Assembly (NCBI RefSeq): GCF_000447295.1
Contig: NZ_KE650771.1
Coordinates: 4,416,282 to 4,480,281, forward strand
Reading direction: 5' to 3'
DNA: 64,000 nt
Source: Fischerella sp. PCC 9431
Lineage (GTDB): Bacteria; Cyanobacteriota; Cyanobacteriia; Cyanobacteriales; Nostocaceae
The notes beneath the pieces are model-generated. The model saw only the letters and a list, made by a program, of their open reading frames with translations, was not told the origin of the DNA and made no database searches. Position 1 is the stretch's first letter. Every line of letters begins with the position of its first letter. Both the position numbers and the translations under genes were made by a program. Shown one piece after another: positions 8,708 to 18,422 of the stretch.

Positions 8708-10282
8708 TCAATTCTTGGAAAAACCGTAAATTTCAATTTCTCCTTGGTTAAAAGCATCCTTCAATAACTTACGGAGAACACGCTGAATATGCAGGTGTTT
8801 TCCAGGTTTGACTTTTGTTAGTGTTAGCAGCAATAGATTATTCTCCCCAAAATGTTCTATTCCAGCAACTCGCGTGGGTTCTAGAACATCCTGTTCATCC
8901 ATCTTTAACTGCTGTCCTACCTTTTCAACCACTCTATATACATGATCTAAATTGCAATCATAGGAAACACTAACTTCCACCCTTGCATATATATACTGCT
9001 TAGAGAAATTGATAATTGATCCGATATCTCCATTACGAATAATCTGCAATTGACCATCAGGATGACGAATGTGAGTGGTTCGTAGTTCGATCGCCTCTAC
9101 AATCCCCTCAACACTTCTCTCTTCCATTTTCCCAGCTTCAACATAATCACCTACCAAGTAATAGTTTTCAAACAAAATCAAAAATCCACAAACGATATCA
9201 TTGATCAGGTTTTGCGCCCCAAGACCAACTGCTATACCTACAATTCCTGCACCTGCTAAAATAGGTGCGGGATCAATACCAATCAGTTTCAGTATAGTAA
9301 CTCCGGCTGTGAAGTAAATGAAGTATTTTGCAAAACTCCGCATTAAAGGAATCAGTGTCAAACGTTTTTGTTGATGCGAGTCGTTTGAATCTGTAGCCTT
9401 TAGGTAAAACTCATCAAGAAAAAAGTAAACGACTTCAATCAAAACATTGCTAAGAAAATAAACTCCAATAATCTGCACAATCTTAGGGGTATAAGCACTG
9501 ATCCAAGCAATAGGTTCTATTTCTGGAACCACAAGGTTTACTATGCCAAGATAGAGGACATATTCTAAACATTTTTTGAACAGAGGAATTAAGTGGCGTA
9601 AACGCTCGTACAAACGTAGTAGATTGTTAGAACTAGAGTATTTAAGACTTAAGGCGTCGAGAGTGTCAACAATAGTAGCAATAGCTTTGACAATGAGTAA
9701 ACCAACTGTGACAATAATATAGATTTTTAAGATCGTGAAAAGATATTTAGGAACTACTTCTGGAAGGTAGCAAAATTTAGCGCATAGGATAGCAGATGAG
9801 ATCCAAAGACTATGATTAATAATTCTTTTTAATACTTGAAAAAATGCCTCGGTACTCTCATCATTAGCCTTGATTTGATCGGCTTTCTTGGCGTAATCAC
9901 AGACCAAATCTATACCCCGGTTCAGGGGTGGTATACTAAGTTTAACTAGCATTAGCAAACTTATAGTTTTCAAGCTTGCCGTCAAAAGACTGACCCAAAA
10001 TTTATTAGGAAGACTGCGAATAAGATTTAGCTGAAATTCTTGAACATCTCCACCTCGATAAATCACCATCCCATTGACACCAATCAGCACAAGACACAGA
10101 ATCACAGAAATTGCAATTAAAAGTCTGCTGATACCCTGGCGCAGGAAGGTGATATTTGCAGTTCTTCCTTGCAGCCAAGATACTTTAGCTATCTGCTTGA
10201 AGATTATGCCAATTAGCCAGTTAAACAGCGAAAAAATGACTATTAAAAATACGGCTTCACCCAGGATAATTAGTATGTTCAT
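8708..10282 (-). CDS. MscS-family mechanosensitive channel
   Basis: A 524-residue membrane protein with about six N-terminal hydrophobic helices and a C-terminal MscS domain. The pore-lining and beta-domain signature is clear at residues ~350-390: AGIVGIAVGLGAQNLINDIV then GFLILFENYYLVGDYVE. MscS channels release solutes on hypo-osmotic shock. The extra N-terminal helices make it larger than E. coli MscS (286 residues), as in the YnaI/YbdG group. The C-terminal cytoplasmic alpha/beta domain (about 430-524) is intact. Confidence 0.9.
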   Translation of the reverse strand: MNILIILGEAVFLIVIFSLFNWLIGIIFKQIAKVSWLQGRTANITFLRQGISRLLIAISVILCLVLIGVNGMVIYRGGDVQEFQLNLIRSLPNKFWVSLLTASLKTISLLMLVKLSIPPLNRGIDLVCDYAKKADQIKANDESTEAFFQVLKRIINHSLWISSAILCAKFCYLPEVVPKYLFTILKIYIIVTVGLLIVKAIATIVDTLDALSLKYSSSNNLLRLYERLRHLIPLFKKCLEYVLYLGIVNLVVPEIEPIAWISAYTPKIVQIIGVYFLSNVLIEVVYFFLDEFYLKATDSNDSHQQKRLTLIPLMRSFAKYFIYFTAGVTILKLIGIDPAPILAGAGIVGIAVGLGAQNLINDIVCGFLILFENYYLVGDYVEAGKMEERSVEGIVEAIELRTTHIRHPDGQLQIIRNGDIGSIINFSKQYIYARVEVSVSYDCNLDHVYRVVEKVGQQLKMDEQDVLEPTRVAGIEHFGENNLLLLTLTKVKPGKHLHIQRVLRKLLKDAFNQGEIEIYGFSKN

Positions 10283-10805
10283 ACTTGAAGTATAAATATC
10301 ATCAAAAGGGCGTTTTTTACTATTCCCGATTTTTAATCAGAATGCAAGCATAGTTAAGACAGTTAATAATTACAGCAGGGAACCGGGAATAGGGAAATCT
10401 TAACAGGGTTGAAAGCCTCTGTTTTGTTTTTTAAATTTGTACTTCATTTACCTGAAATATGCTGTAATAATTAATCTATAGCAATCGGATTTGATTTGGT
10501 GAACTTAGTTGTGAAGGTAGGGAACTCTTAACGGGGAACAGAGAACAAAAAGTGTACTGAGTTTTTTTCAAAAATCAAATAGTAGTCCTATATATTAGTT
10601 ATTATTTTGTGTACAATTTTTAATTATTGTCTCCTTAATGAGTTGTGAATGTTATTTTTCAGAATTCATTTATAATTAATTACTATATTGAGACTTTTTT
10701 GGAGAAATATCACTTTATAATAAAAGTTTATGCTAATATTTAATCAGGTTTATTTTGGCGATAATATTAATTTTTGTTATTAAAATATTTTGGTAAAAAA
10801 TCAGT
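10283..10805. other. AT-rich spacer between divergent genes
   Basis: About 520 bp between the MscS gene (minus) and the PepSY-type gene (plus). It contains GGGAACCGGGAATAGGGAAA-type purine repeats near 10377 and 10520-10550 and long AT runs near 10600-10800. Both promoters presumably lie here. No gene or structured RNA is apparent. Confidence 0.6.
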
Positions 10806-11084
10806 ATGAAACGTTTATTTCGCAAGTATCACCGCACTCTCGCGATTATTATTGCTTTGCCATTGGTTTTAACAGCGCTGACAGGAATGTTAGCAACCAT
10901 TATTAGAGAGTGGCCGATTGACACAGGGCTGACCTCTGGATTGATTTTAAGTATCCATACAGGCGAAATATTTCATCTTCAAGCAATCTATCCGATGTTG
11001 AATGGCTTAGGAATTATTGGGTTGGTAGTTACGGGTTTGAGTATGTCTGGTTTATTTAATCAAAAGAAACAAAAATCTCAATAG
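10806..11084 (+). CDS. Short PepSY-associated membrane protein
   Basis: A 92-residue protein with two hydrophobic helices (about 12-31 and 63-82). The opening LFRKYHRTLAIIIALPLVLTALTGM matches the first helix of PepSY-associated TM proteins, which usually carry periplasmic PepSY domains and are near 350-500 residues. Here the PepSY domain is missing and the two helices are nearly fused (HTGEIFHLQAIYPMLNGLG). It is either a naturally minimal family member or a shrunken remnant. Function unknown. Confidence 0.7.
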   Translation: MKRLFRKYHRTLAIIIALPLVLTALTGMLATIIREWPIDTGLTSGLILSIHTGEIFHLQAIYPMLNGLGIIGLVVTGLSMSGLFNQKKQKSQ

Positions 11085-11114
11085 GGATAAAAATCCAATT
11101 TTGCTCAGAGTTAT

Positions 11115-13841
11115 TTATAATTTGTAATTTGTATTTAAAAACTCTTCTGCGTCAGTGCGATCGCAAATCTTGCCATCCAGCGTCGCAGCTAGTAAATCAT
11201 CTAACATTTGTCGATACTGTGGTCCTGGTTTGTAACCAAGTTTCTTCAAGTCATTTCCATTTAAGATCGGTTGAATGTTTGCCCAAACTGTTAAGTAATG
11301 CCATATTTGTTTTCTAATTGGATGGGAACTGTGTAAAGCAACTAAAATTAATGTGGGTAAATCATAGGAGCGCAGCAATTTTACCACTTGGCTAGGAAGC
11401 TGATAAGTTGGTAAAACATTTCTCACCTCAACTTGTATTTGAGCTAATTTCTGCAAGCGTTCAATGCTATCTTCTTGTAGTTGAAGATTTTTAGCTACTT
11501 TAGCTCGATATTGTGGGGCAAGATGAGCGATAATTACTTCTAAGCGCATTTGCCAGTGAGTCAGCAGAGTTTCTTCAAAATCAAATTTGTGTAAACAGCG
11601 TTCTAGTAATCGTAATTGGCGTAATAATTCTGCATCTAATTTTTTCAGACTCGGATGAATACACTGTAATGCTCCCAAATCTCCAAGTAATTGCAAAGCA
11701 GCTTGCCAATAGGGCGCTTCTAAGATGTGTTTTAATTCTGTTTTGAGGCGGGTTTGGAGTGCAGGTGTTTTATGATTTTCTTTTGTAGTGCGATCGTAAA
11801 CACCACTGTTGATCGCATAACGAATATATTCTTCTGTTTGCGATTCAATTTTAAATCCAAAGCGCACAGCAAAGCGTACACCGCGATAAATGCGGGTGGG
11901 ATCTTCAATAAAACTATTGGCGTGTAAAACACGAATTTGCTTTGCTTGTAAATCTAGCAAACCGCCAAAAAAATCTAGCAGTTTTCCTGCATGGGGGGGA
12001 GTAAGTCGCAATGCTAAAGCATTAATGGTAAAATCACGCCGATACAAATCTTGACGAATCGAACTTGCTTCGACTTCAGGGTTGGCTGCTGGGTAAGGAT
12101 AAAATTCTGTTCTAGCAGTAGCAATATCTACCCACAAAGAATTTAATTCTGGATCTTTGTGCCAAAGTAAAGCCGCAGTTTGAAAAGCACCATGAATTTC
12201 TAATCGTGCTGCTGGATAAATTTGCTGGAGTGCTTTTGCTAATTCTACACCGGCGCCGACATCGGCGGCTTTATGAAAGCCATCAACGACTAAGTCGATA
12301 TCTTTGATTAACAAACTACCAGATGCTTCTTTGGCTAGTAGCAAGTCGCGTACTGCTCCTCCTACTAAATATAAATGCCAACCCCGTTGTTTGGCTTGGG
12401 CGGATGCTTTGGTGAGTAATTCCCAGAGTTTCGGATTGAGGCGATCGCGTAATTCTCCTAATGTCGGAATCTCAACATCATCTTCTCTTTCTCTTCCTCT
12501 TTTCTCACCTCTCCCTCTCTCGCTATTATTGCGCTGATGCAACTCCCGCAAAACATCAGTGCGGGTGACTATACCTACCAATTGTCCATTTTCTAATACA
12601 GGTAGGCGTCCAATATCATAAGTCACCATTAATGACTCAATTTCTGGCAGAGTGGTATCAGGAGTAATAGTCTTAAGATTGATTGTCATGTAACCTTTGA
12701 CGGGTGCATGACTAAAACCGTGATGCAAAGCAATATCCAGATCTCGACGGGAAATAATACCTACTAAATTACCTTGGGTATCAACTACAGATAAACCAGA
12801 GTGTCCGTAACGTAACAAAATTCGCTGTGCTTCCTCAATTGTCGTATCTGGGCGAATAGTCCGCACTGGCGATGACATCAAATCTCGTGCTGTCGGTGGA
12901 TAGGGAATTTGCGCTTTTAACCCTTCCAATAATTGATTGAGTATTTCTCGACAATTGACACCCCGCAAATTCAGCGATGTGGCTTGTGAATGTCCACCAC
13001 CACCTAATGGTTGAAAAATTTCGTGGAGGTTAACTTCAGCAATTCGCGATCGCCCAATGACTGTAAAGCGTGAGTCACCTTCCCCAGCAGCATATTTATT
13101 TGCCAACAATAAAGCATCTATTTCGGTCAACTCCATCAATTCGGAGGCTAGACTCGATAAACCAGGTACATAACTATCAGTAACTAAAGTTACCCAAGCT
13201 AGGGTGTATCCTCGTAGGCATAAATATTGCAAATCATCAAGAGCTTCTGATAATAACTGCTGTAATTGGGGAGACAAACCAGGTTCAACATACTCAGCAA
13301 CTACCGATAAACTTGCTCCTTGCTGCATCAACCAAGCCAAAGCTAAAGCATCCCGTGCTGTGGTGTGGTCATAGGTAAGCGAACCTGTATCAACGTGGAT
13401 ACCCAATGCCATCGCAGTTGCTTGGGCAGTTGAGAGAGCAATTTGCTGTTTTTGCAATTCCTCCACAATTAAAGTTGTGGTAGCTCCTACAGGCGCAATA
13501 TGTAATTTTGTAGCAGGGATATCACCATGTTGTTCCAGGTGATGATCATATACTATGATTTCTTTAATATGGGGTAAGTTTAACCATTCTGCGGCTTTAC
13601 CCAGGCGATCGCGATGTTGAGTATCTACTACAGTCAGAGAACGAATTTTTTTCGGATTCACAGAACGTCGTTCAATTAACTGATACTCATCTCGATGCAG
13701 CGCCAAAAAATCCCGCACTGGTGGGTGAGCGCCGCCAGTTAAGACAATTTTGCTACCAGGAAGCAAACGTGTCAGTCCTACCGCCGCCCCTAAAGCATCA
13801 AAATCAGCTGTTGTGTGACAAAGAATTAAATCCATAGTCAA
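11115..13841 (-). CDS. DHH phosphoesterase - CBS - CBS - CCA/poly(A) nucleotidyltransferase fusion
   Basis: A 908-residue multidomain protein. DHH phosphoesterase is at ~1-160 ([33 protein letters not shown]), DHHA1 with [10 protein letters not shown] at ~200-315, and two CBS domains at ~320-440 ([18 protein letters not shown]). The class II nucleotidyltransferase head at ~470-620 has [19 protein letters not shown] and [11 protein letters not shown], followed by the tRNA-binding body. The head belongs to the CCA-adding/poly(A) polymerase family; the DHH part may act on oligonucleotides or cyclic dinucleotides, and the CBS pair may sense adenosine nucleotides (inference). A charged low-complexity linker (~440-458, [13 protein letters not shown]) between CBS and polymerase derives from a pyrimidine-rich repeat (12480-12530). 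Confidence 0.9.
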   Translation of the reverse strand: MTMDLILCHTTADFDALGAAVGLTRLLPGSKIVLTGGAHPPVRDFLALHRDEYQLIERRSVNPKKIRSLTVVDTQHRDRLGKAAEWLNLPHIKEIIVYDHHLEQHGDIPATKLHIAPVGATTTLIVEELQKQQIALSTAQATAMALGIHVDTGSLTYDHTTARDALALAWLMQQGASLSVVAEYVEPGLSPQLQQLLSEALDDLQYLCLRGYTLAWVTLVTDSYVPGLSSLASELMELTEIDALLLANKYAAGEGDSRFTVIGRSRIAEVNLHEIFQPLGGGGHSQATSLNLRGVNCREILNQLLEGLKAQIPYPPTARDLMSSPVRTIRPDTTIEEAQRILLRYGHSGLSVVDTQGNLVGIISRRDLDIALHHGFSHAPVKGYMTINLKTITPDTTLPEIESLMVTYDIGRLPVLENGQLVGIVTRTDVLRELHQRNNSERGRGEKRGREREDDVEIPTLGELRDRLNPKLWELLTKASAQAKQRGWHLYLVGGAVRDLLLAKEASGSLLIKDIDLVVDGFHKAADVGAGVELAKALQQIYPAARLEIHGAFQTAALLWHKDPELNSLWVDIATARTEFYPYPAANPEVEASSIRQDLYRRDFTINALALRLTPPHAGKLLDFFGGLLDLQAKQIRVLHANSFIEDPTRIYRGVRFAVRFGFKIESQTEEYIRYAINSGVYDRTTKENHKTPALQTRLKTELKHILEAPYWQAALQLLGDLGALQCIHPSLKKLDAELLRQLRLLERCLHKFDFEETLLTHWQMRLEVIIAHLAPQYRAKVAKNLQLQEDSIERLQKLAQIQVEVRNVLPTYQLPSQVVKLLRSYDLPTLILVALHSSHPIRKQIWHYLTVWANIQPILNGNDLKKLGYKPGPQYRQMLDDLLAATLDGKICDRTDAEEFLNTNYKL

Positions 13842-14073
13842 GAGTCAACCTCTAACAGGATTTTGGATTTTGGATCGCTGCCACAGATAAATCTGCTTAG
13901 TCTGTGCCATAAAGGAATTATCAGGTCATTGGTCGTCAGTCATTCGACAAAGGACAAATGACAAATGACTAAAATGTTGCAATTTCTGATAGCTTAACAA
14001 TAAGGAAGAATGTTGGTTTAACTCTGTAGATATTCTATCTTTAAGAATCTTTGCTGTCTTGGGAGAAGGGAAA

Positions 14074-14262
14074 ATGAGTATTATATTCCAAATTGCTTTG
14101 TTAGCTCTGGTACTTGTATCTTTTGCAATGGTGATTGGCGTTCCTGTTGCCTACGCCACTCCGCAAAACTGGAATGATTCCAAAAAACTGTTGTGGCTTG
14201 GTTCTGGTGCTTGGATCGGCTTAGTAGTTTTAGTTGCACTCCTAAGCTTTTTCGTAGTTTAG
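14074..14262 (+). CDS. psbZ: Photosystem II protein PsbZ
   Basis: A 62-residue two-helix membrane protein, [20 protein letters not shown] through the loop [13 protein letters not shown] to a C-terminal FFVV, which matches PsbZ (Ycf9). PsbZ sits at the edge of the photosystem II core near CP43 and stabilises it. Start ATG 14074 is chosen over the TTG at 14059 because a ribosome site (GGGAGAAGGG) lies directly in front and known PsbZ begins MSI/MTI. It is followed by ribH about 200 bp on, a common cyanobacterial gene order. Confidence 0.96.
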   Translation: MSIIFQIALLALVLVSFAMVIGVPVAYATPQNWNDSKKLLWLGSGAWIGLVVLVALLSFFVV

Positions 14263-14300
14263 GTAACTACCGCCTACACAGCAAGTAAATAGGATAAAAA

Positions 14301-14410
14301 CAACAGGGGCAACAGAAGGACAAGGGAGACAACGGAGACTAGGGGGAGGTAAGAGTAAATTCTTTCCTACCTCCCACCTCCTCACCTCTTGATCTCAGTT
14401 GCTCCTGTTG
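14301..14410. repeat. Imperfect long inverted repeat between psbZ and ribH
   Basis: CAACAGGGGCAAC at 14301 pairs with GTTGCTCCTGTTG at 14398-14410 (one mismatch), and an inner GGAGGTA/TACCTCC pair adds a second stem. The arms are purine-rich and pyrimidine-rich STRR-like DNA. It may fold in RNA and attenuate readthrough into ribH. Confidence 0.55.
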
Positions 14411-14465
14411 TCTTTAGAGAAGAAATGTATATATTGGCAAGAGTATAGTTGATTTAGAGGCGGTC

Positions 14466-15044
14466 ATGGCAGTTTTCGAGGGAACTTTTACGCAGACAGA
14501 ACCTTTACGGTTTGCATTGGTAATTGGACGATTTAATGATCTAGTTACCACCAAACTACTAGAGGGATGTCAAGATTGCTTGAAACGCCACGGCGTCGAT
14601 GTTGATCCTCATGGTTCTCAAGTGGATTATGTTTGGGTTCCAGGGAGTTTTGAAGTCCCAATAGTAGCCCGCCAACTTGCTCTTTCGGGACGCTACGACG
14701 CCATTATTTGTATGGGCGCTGTGATTCGAGGACAAACACCTCATTTTGATTATGTTTCCTCGGAAGTCGCAAAAGGTATTGCTGCTGCTTCCTTTCAAAC
14801 TGGTGTACCAGTGGTGTTTGGGATTTTGACAACCGATACCATGCAGCAAGCCTTAGAACGAGCTGGTATCAAAAGTAATCATGGCTGGGATTATGCGATG
14901 TCAGCACTGGAAATGGGTAGCCTGATGCGTCAGCTGCGTTCTAACCTAGCTCAACCATACCCAGGGAATTCTCAATCCTTACCTGCTTCGCTCAAAAGCG
15001 CCAGTATAGGTGAATTTTCCGGAACTGAGGGAGAAGTGGGTTAA
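14466..15044 (+). CDS. ribH: 6,7-dimethyl-8-ribityllumazine synthase
   Basis: A 192-residue lumazine synthase, the penultimate enzyme of riboflavin synthesis, joining 5-amino-6-ribitylaminouracil with dihydroxybutanone phosphate. Family blocks: [10 protein letters not shown] at the start, [27 protein letters not shown] with the catalytic His, and [17 protein letters not shown]. It forms 60-mers or pentamers in known cases. About 35 C-terminal residues extend past the usual ~155-residue core and are Ser/Gly-rich. The ATG has an upstream AGGCGGTC. Confidence 0.95.
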   Translation: MAVFEGTFTQTEPLRFALVIGRFNDLVTTKLLEGCQDCLKRHGVDVDPHGSQVDYVWVPGSFEVPIVARQLALSGRYDAIICMGAVIRGQTPHFDYVSSEVAKGIAAASFQTGVPVVFGILTTDTMQQALERAGIKSNHGWDYAMSALEMGSLMRQLRSNLAQPYPGNSQSLPASLKSASIGEFSGTEGEVG

Positions 15045-15180
15045 CAAACAGGGAACGGAGAAAGAGGAAAGAGGACACGGAGACGGGGAGATGCGGTGAC
15101 GCGGAGAAATTATCAAAAATATTCTCCCTTGTCTCCGTGTTCTTCTGTCCCTCTTCCCGACCCCCAATCCCGCTCTGTCG
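15045..15180. repeat. Purine/pyrimidine repeat block with 10-bp inverted arms
   Basis: ACACGGAGAC (15075-15084) and GTCTCCGTGT (15131-15140) form perfect arms around GACGCGGAG strings. It is the same repeat style that lies inside thiO and the CruA-like gene. It may serve as a transcript end after ribH. Confidence 0.6.
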
Positions 15181-15250
15181 CTATGATGAAATCAGAACTT
15201 AGCAAAGCTCAATTAAAGTTTCTCAACCCTGGTGCTGAAAAAGGTAAGCA

Positions 15251-15559
15251 ATGGTTCAAGTTGTTGTTGTAATCAACACACTCATCTCATTAATATTACT
15301 GTATATTGCTTGGCGAGTATGGCGACTGCGGCTGCTACTAGCTAGGCTCACTAATTTGTTTATTATTGCTGAACGTTGCAGCCATGCGTTATTTTCTCAA
15401 GCACCCCAGGCTCTTGATATCAGCCAACAGAATATTCATAATCTAAGGCAAACAAACCAAGCGCTAGAGCTACAAATTCAACAATTGCAGCAAATTTTTA
15501 GCATATTATTTATTGGACAAAGATTCTGGCGTCGGTTTTATAGGAGAAAAGTTAAATAA
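15251..15559 (+). CDS. Small conserved membrane-anchored protein of unknown function
   Basis: A 102-residue protein: one N-terminal transmembrane helix (VVVINTLISLILLYIAWRVW), then a helical region with heptad-like Leu/Gln spacing that could be a coiled coil (LRQTNQALELQIQQLQQ), ending in a basic tail (RRFYRRKVK). I do not recognise a named family. It lies 58 bp before the YtxH gene on the same strand, so a shared operon with YtxH and DUF948 is likely. Confidence 0.7.
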   Translation: MVQVVVVINTLISLILLYIAWRVWRLRLLLARLTNLFIIAERCSHALFSQAPQALDISQQNIHNLRQTNQALELQIQQLQQIFSILFIGQRFWRRFYRRKVK

Positions 15560-15617
15560 TTCAGGGCTTGCAATGTATGAAAACCCCATAAAATGTGTTT
15601 AAGGAGAGAAAAGTACA

Positions 15618-15995
15618 ATGTCTAACAACCGTTCTGGAGTATTTATTGGCGGTGTCATGCTAGGAGCAACTATTGGTGCTTTGACTGGTTTGCTTATGGC
15701 TCCGCGTACAGGACGCGAAACGCGTAAACTGTTGAAAAAATCTGCTGATGCGTTACCAGACTTAGCAGAAGATTTATCAACTAGTGTGCAAATTCAGGCA
15801 GATCGCCTGGGAGCTAATGCACTAAGAAACTGGGATGAGACTTTAGAGCGACTACGGGAAGCGATCGCAGCTGGTGTAGATGCGAGTCAACGGGAAAACC
15901 AAGCAATGAAACGGAAAAACTCACCAGAGGCGCAAACAACAGCTACTCAGACAGTGGCTGACTCAGATTCTCTTCCTGAGCATGTAGACAACTAA
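15618..15995 (+). CDS. YtxH domain protein
   Basis: A 125-residue protein opening with the YtxH pattern: a Gly-rich membrane segment FIGGVMLGATIGALTGLLMA followed by PRTGRETRKLL. The rest is an amphipathic helix and a polar tail. YtxH proteins are small stress-related membrane or membrane-surface proteins of unclear function. A strong ribosome site (AAGGAGAG) precedes the ATG. It is 15 bp upstream of the DUF948-type gene, which supports one operon. Confidence 0.85.
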   Translation: MSNNRSGVFIGGVMLGATIGALTGLLMAPRTGRETRKLLKKSADALPDLAEDLSTSVQIQADRLGANALRNWDETLERLREAIAAGVDASQRENQAMKRKNSPEAQTTATQTVADSDSLPEHVDN

Positions 15996-16010
15996 ATTAA
16001 CAACATAATT

Positions 16011-16571
16011 GTGAGTGAACCGCTGTTTTGGCTGGGACTATCTATATTCTTAGTGGCTATCAGTCTGACTGCTGTGTTGGTGGTGGCTATACCAGCATTA
16101 CAGGAGTTAGCACGCGCTGCTCGTAGTGCGGAAAAGTTTTTTGATACTCTCTCGCGGGAGTTACCACCAACTCTCGATTCGATCCGGATGACGGGATTGG
16201 AAATCAGCGATCTGAGTGATGATCTCAGTGAAGGCGTCAAAAGTGCTGCTGGGGTTGTCAAACAAGTTGATCAAAGCTTGAACAGTGCCAAACAGCAGGC
16301 TCAGAATATTCAAATTAATACACGTAGCGTATTTGTTGGCTTCAAAGCCGCATGGAAAAGTTTTACACGCCCAAAAGGTGGAAAAAGAACAAGCGATCGC
16401 TTGTTAGTGAATCAAAAAGCAACGCTGACATCAAGAGAAAGAGAATCGCTCAAACACTACAATCGCATTCAAAAATCAGAACAGTATCGCAATCAAGAAA
16501 GCTACCAAGCTCCTACTGAGTGGGAAAGTGATGACACCCTAGATTTAGATTGGCAAGAAGAAGAATTATAA
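16011..16571 (+). CDS. DUF948-like membrane protein
   Basis: A 186-residue protein with one N-terminal transmembrane helix (FLVAISLTAVLVVAIPALQE) and a long helical domain of DUF948 type (SDDLSEGVKSAAGVVKQVDQ), then a basic, disordered tail. The start is GTG 16011, 15 bp after the YtxH stop. YtxH-DUF948 pairs are common in bacteria and may form envelope-associated coiled coils (inference). Confidence 0.75.
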   Translation: MSEPLFWLGLSIFLVAISLTAVLVVAIPALQELARAARSAEKFFDTLSRELPPTLDSIRMTGLEISDLSDDLSEGVKSAAGVVKQVDQSLNSAKQQAQNIQINTRSVFVGFKAAWKSFTRPKGGKRTSDRLLVNQKATLTSRERESLKHYNRIQKSEQYRNQESYQAPTEWESDDTLDLDWQEEEL

Positions 16572-16580
16572 ACTGGCTAA

Positions 16581-16765
16581 AGCTGAGGGAGCATCCCAAA
16601 TGTTCAAAAAACACCTGCGATTGAAATCGCAGTCTGATAGTTCAAGTCTACTGAAGCAAACTGTTTGATTTTATGAAGTCGTCTGAAGACGACTTGCGCT
16701 CTTAGCAAAGGGTTTAAACCCTTTGTTTTACGATATTTTGAAAAAATTGGGATGCTCCCAAAGCT
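16581..16765. mobile_element. MITE-like element with terminal inverted repeats
   Basis: A ~185-bp non-coding segment bounded by GGAGCATCCCAA (from 16588) and TTGGGATGCTCC (to 16758), with the outer AGCT bases also mirrored. Inside lie two further palindromes: AAGTCGTC/GACGACTT at about 16676-16695 and CAAAGGGTTTAAACCCTTTG at about 16707-16726. It has no ORF. Three nested inverted repeats suggest a non-autonomous transposable element or a processed structured repeat. Confidence 0.6.
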
Positions 16766-16815
16766 GACAGTGTTACGCGATCGCTGATATGGGCTTTTTT
16801 GAGTTTCGTCGCCAG

Positions 16816-17067
16816 TCAATTGTTGTTAGTTGTTTGGAATTTACGTGAAATCCAATTGATGACACCACTGAGAATTGCACCACCCATGAGGATTCCAATT
16901 GCTGGGTTGAAAACAGGTTGCCAGAGTTTGTACCATAAATCTAAACCCAAGGGAATTCCTGATGCTTTACCGATCGCAGCGATCGCTAACCATCCAAAAC
17001 CAAACAGAACCAGAAAGACATCCACTACCAAAATTAGGTTAAGCCAACTTAAAAATTTTTCTTTCAT
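16816..17067 (-). CDS. Small two-helix membrane protein, hypothetical
   Basis: An 83-residue protein from ATG 17067 (MKEKFLSWLNLILVVDVFLV). A start further upstream would translate STRR-like spacer. It has two hydrophobic segments (about 8-30 and 54-70) joined by a loop, GKASGIPLGLDLWYKLWQPV. I do not recognise the family. It lies 87 bp downstream of the TPR gene on the same strand. Confidence 0.65.
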   Translation of the reverse strand: MKEKFLSWLNLILVVDVFLVLFGFGWLAIAAIGKASGIPLGLDLWYKLWQPVFNPAIGILMGGAILSGVINWISRKFQTTNNN

Positions 17068-17153
17068 AGCTGCATGTGAATAATTATTTATGGTTGTGAG
17101 TTGGTCGTTGTCGGGAAATAATAACCAGCAACAACCAACAAACAACAATACTC

Positions 17154-17576
17154 CTAATTTTCAAATAGCCAACCTTTGACTTTTGCCAAACTTTGCCAAT
17201 CTGGTTTTCTCTTCAAACCATCTGCAATGCTGTCTTTGATTTCCTCTTGCCATTCGGGGCTAAGAGTTAATAATTTACTAGCAACATCAATGTGTTGGCG
17301 TAAGCCTTTTTGATTAGTTTCCAACATCGCCAGGGCGATATTGACTCTGGCCTGTGCATCTTGCGGATTTAACTTTACTGCTTTTTGTGCAGCTTTGAAA
17401 GCGGAGTTGGGTTTGTTATCCAACAAATACAACCACGCTAAACAAGTCCAAGCAGCACTACTTTTAGGAGCGCGATCGCAAACCTCTTTAAAAACAGGAA
17501 TCAAAGTCTCTGCTGATTCCCCAGCTTTATAGCGTTCTAAACCTGTATCAAACAGGGATTCAACTGTGTTGGTCAT
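17154..17576 (-). CDS. TPR-containing protein
   Basis: A 140-residue TPR protein; ATG 17576 (MTNTVESLFDTGLERYKAGE) is preferred to the ATG at 17597 because the extra residues MTNYQLP come from the 7-bp repeat GGTAATT. Three to four TPR helical pairs cover residues ~10-110 (AWTCLAWLYLLDNKPNSAFK; AVKLNPQDAQARVNIALAM). It is likely a small scaffold. It precedes the small membrane protein gene on the same strand. Confidence 0.75.
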   Translation of the reverse strand: MTNTVESLFDTGLERYKAGESAETLIPVFKEVCDRAPKSSAAWTCLAWLYLLDNKPNSAFKAAQKAVKLNPQDAQARVNIALAMLETNQKGLRQHIDVASKLLTLSPEWQEEIKDSIADGLKRKPDWQSLAKVKGWLFEN

Positions 17577-17672
17577 TGGTAATTGGTAATTGGTCATTGG
17601 TCATCAGTCCTTCGTCAAATGACAAATGACATAGACGCGCAAGCGGCTTCCCGCAGGGTAGGACACATGACA
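17577..17672. repeat. STRR heptamers and GCGCAAGCGG repeat
   Basis: GGTAATT/GGTCATT heptamers at 17570-17600 and ATGACAA at 17615-17632 are followed by GACGCGCAAGCGGCTTCCCG and CAGGGTAGGA (17635-17664). The latter string is a dispersed cyanobacterial repeat type. It separates the IscA-like and TPR genes. Confidence 0.6.
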
Positions 17673-17674
17673 TC

Positions 17675-18034
17675 TTACACCCCAAATGACTTTCCACAAC
17701 CACAGGTTTGGCTAGCATTGGGGTTGGTGAATTGAAAGCCACCACCAATCATGGCATCGCTATAATCAAGCATTAACCCATAGAGGTATAATAAGCTTTT
17801 GCGATCGCAAACTATTTTGAAGCCGTCATAATCAAAAACCTCATCATTTGGGGTAATCTTACTAGGGTCTTCAAAGTCCATTAAGTAAGACATTCCGGAG
17901 CAACCCCCTTGACGTACTCCCACTCGCAAGCACAAATCTTTGTCGCCTTGTTTTTCCTGCAACAATTTCACTTGCCGCAATGCAGTTTCGCTTAATTGAA
18001 TTCCCCGTTGTGAAGATTGAGTAGCCTGTGTCAT
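17675..18034 (-). CDS. IscA/HesB/ErpA-type iron-sulfur assembly protein
   Basis: A 119-residue A-type Fe-S carrier. The three metal-binding cysteines are present: Cys45 in [10 protein letters not shown] and Cys111/Cys113 in TCGCGKSFG. These proteins receive clusters from a scaffold and hand them to target apoproteins, photosystem I-related ones among them in cyanobacteria. The first 10 residues are a polar extension. It lies next to neither isc nor nif genes here, so a housekeeping rather than heterocyst role fits better. Confidence 0.92.
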   Translation of the reverse strand: MTQATQSSQRGIQLSETALRQVKLLQEKQGDKDLCLRVGVRQGGCSGMSYLMDFEDPSKITPNDEVFDYDGFKIVCDRKSLLYLYGLMLDYSDAMIGGGFQFTNPNASQTCGCGKSFGV

Positions 18035-18422
18035 CTGCTTTTTTAACTCCTTGTGCGGTTATCGATTACCCTATATAAGCAAAGCGGGAACCTTTAACCC
18101 AAAAGTTTCGTCGTTGGGTAGCCCCGAAAATTTTCACAAACGCGTTCCAACCATACGTTTGTAAATAACTTTGTTTATCCATTTTAGCGATATTGATGTT
18201 CCAGGTTGCCAAATTGTAAAGACTCCGTCAAAAGCACGCAAAGATTTTTATTCTAGAATTGAGAGATTCAATGTGTTTAGAGATTCGCTATTTTTGGAGT
18301 TTCGACCTTTGGCAGCCTACAATCACGATTACTCTTTATTAAACAGCTAAAAGAGTTTCATCGGAGGCTAGCCCAGATTCAAAAGTCTAATTGCAAATTG
18401 CTTGTTTTGATCCACTTACTCT
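18035..18422. other. Divergent promoter region, nothing further seen
   Basis: 388 bp between the IscA-like gene and the DUF6930-type gene. No ORF, strong hairpin or repeat array. Promoters for both genes are expected here. Confidence 0.5.
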
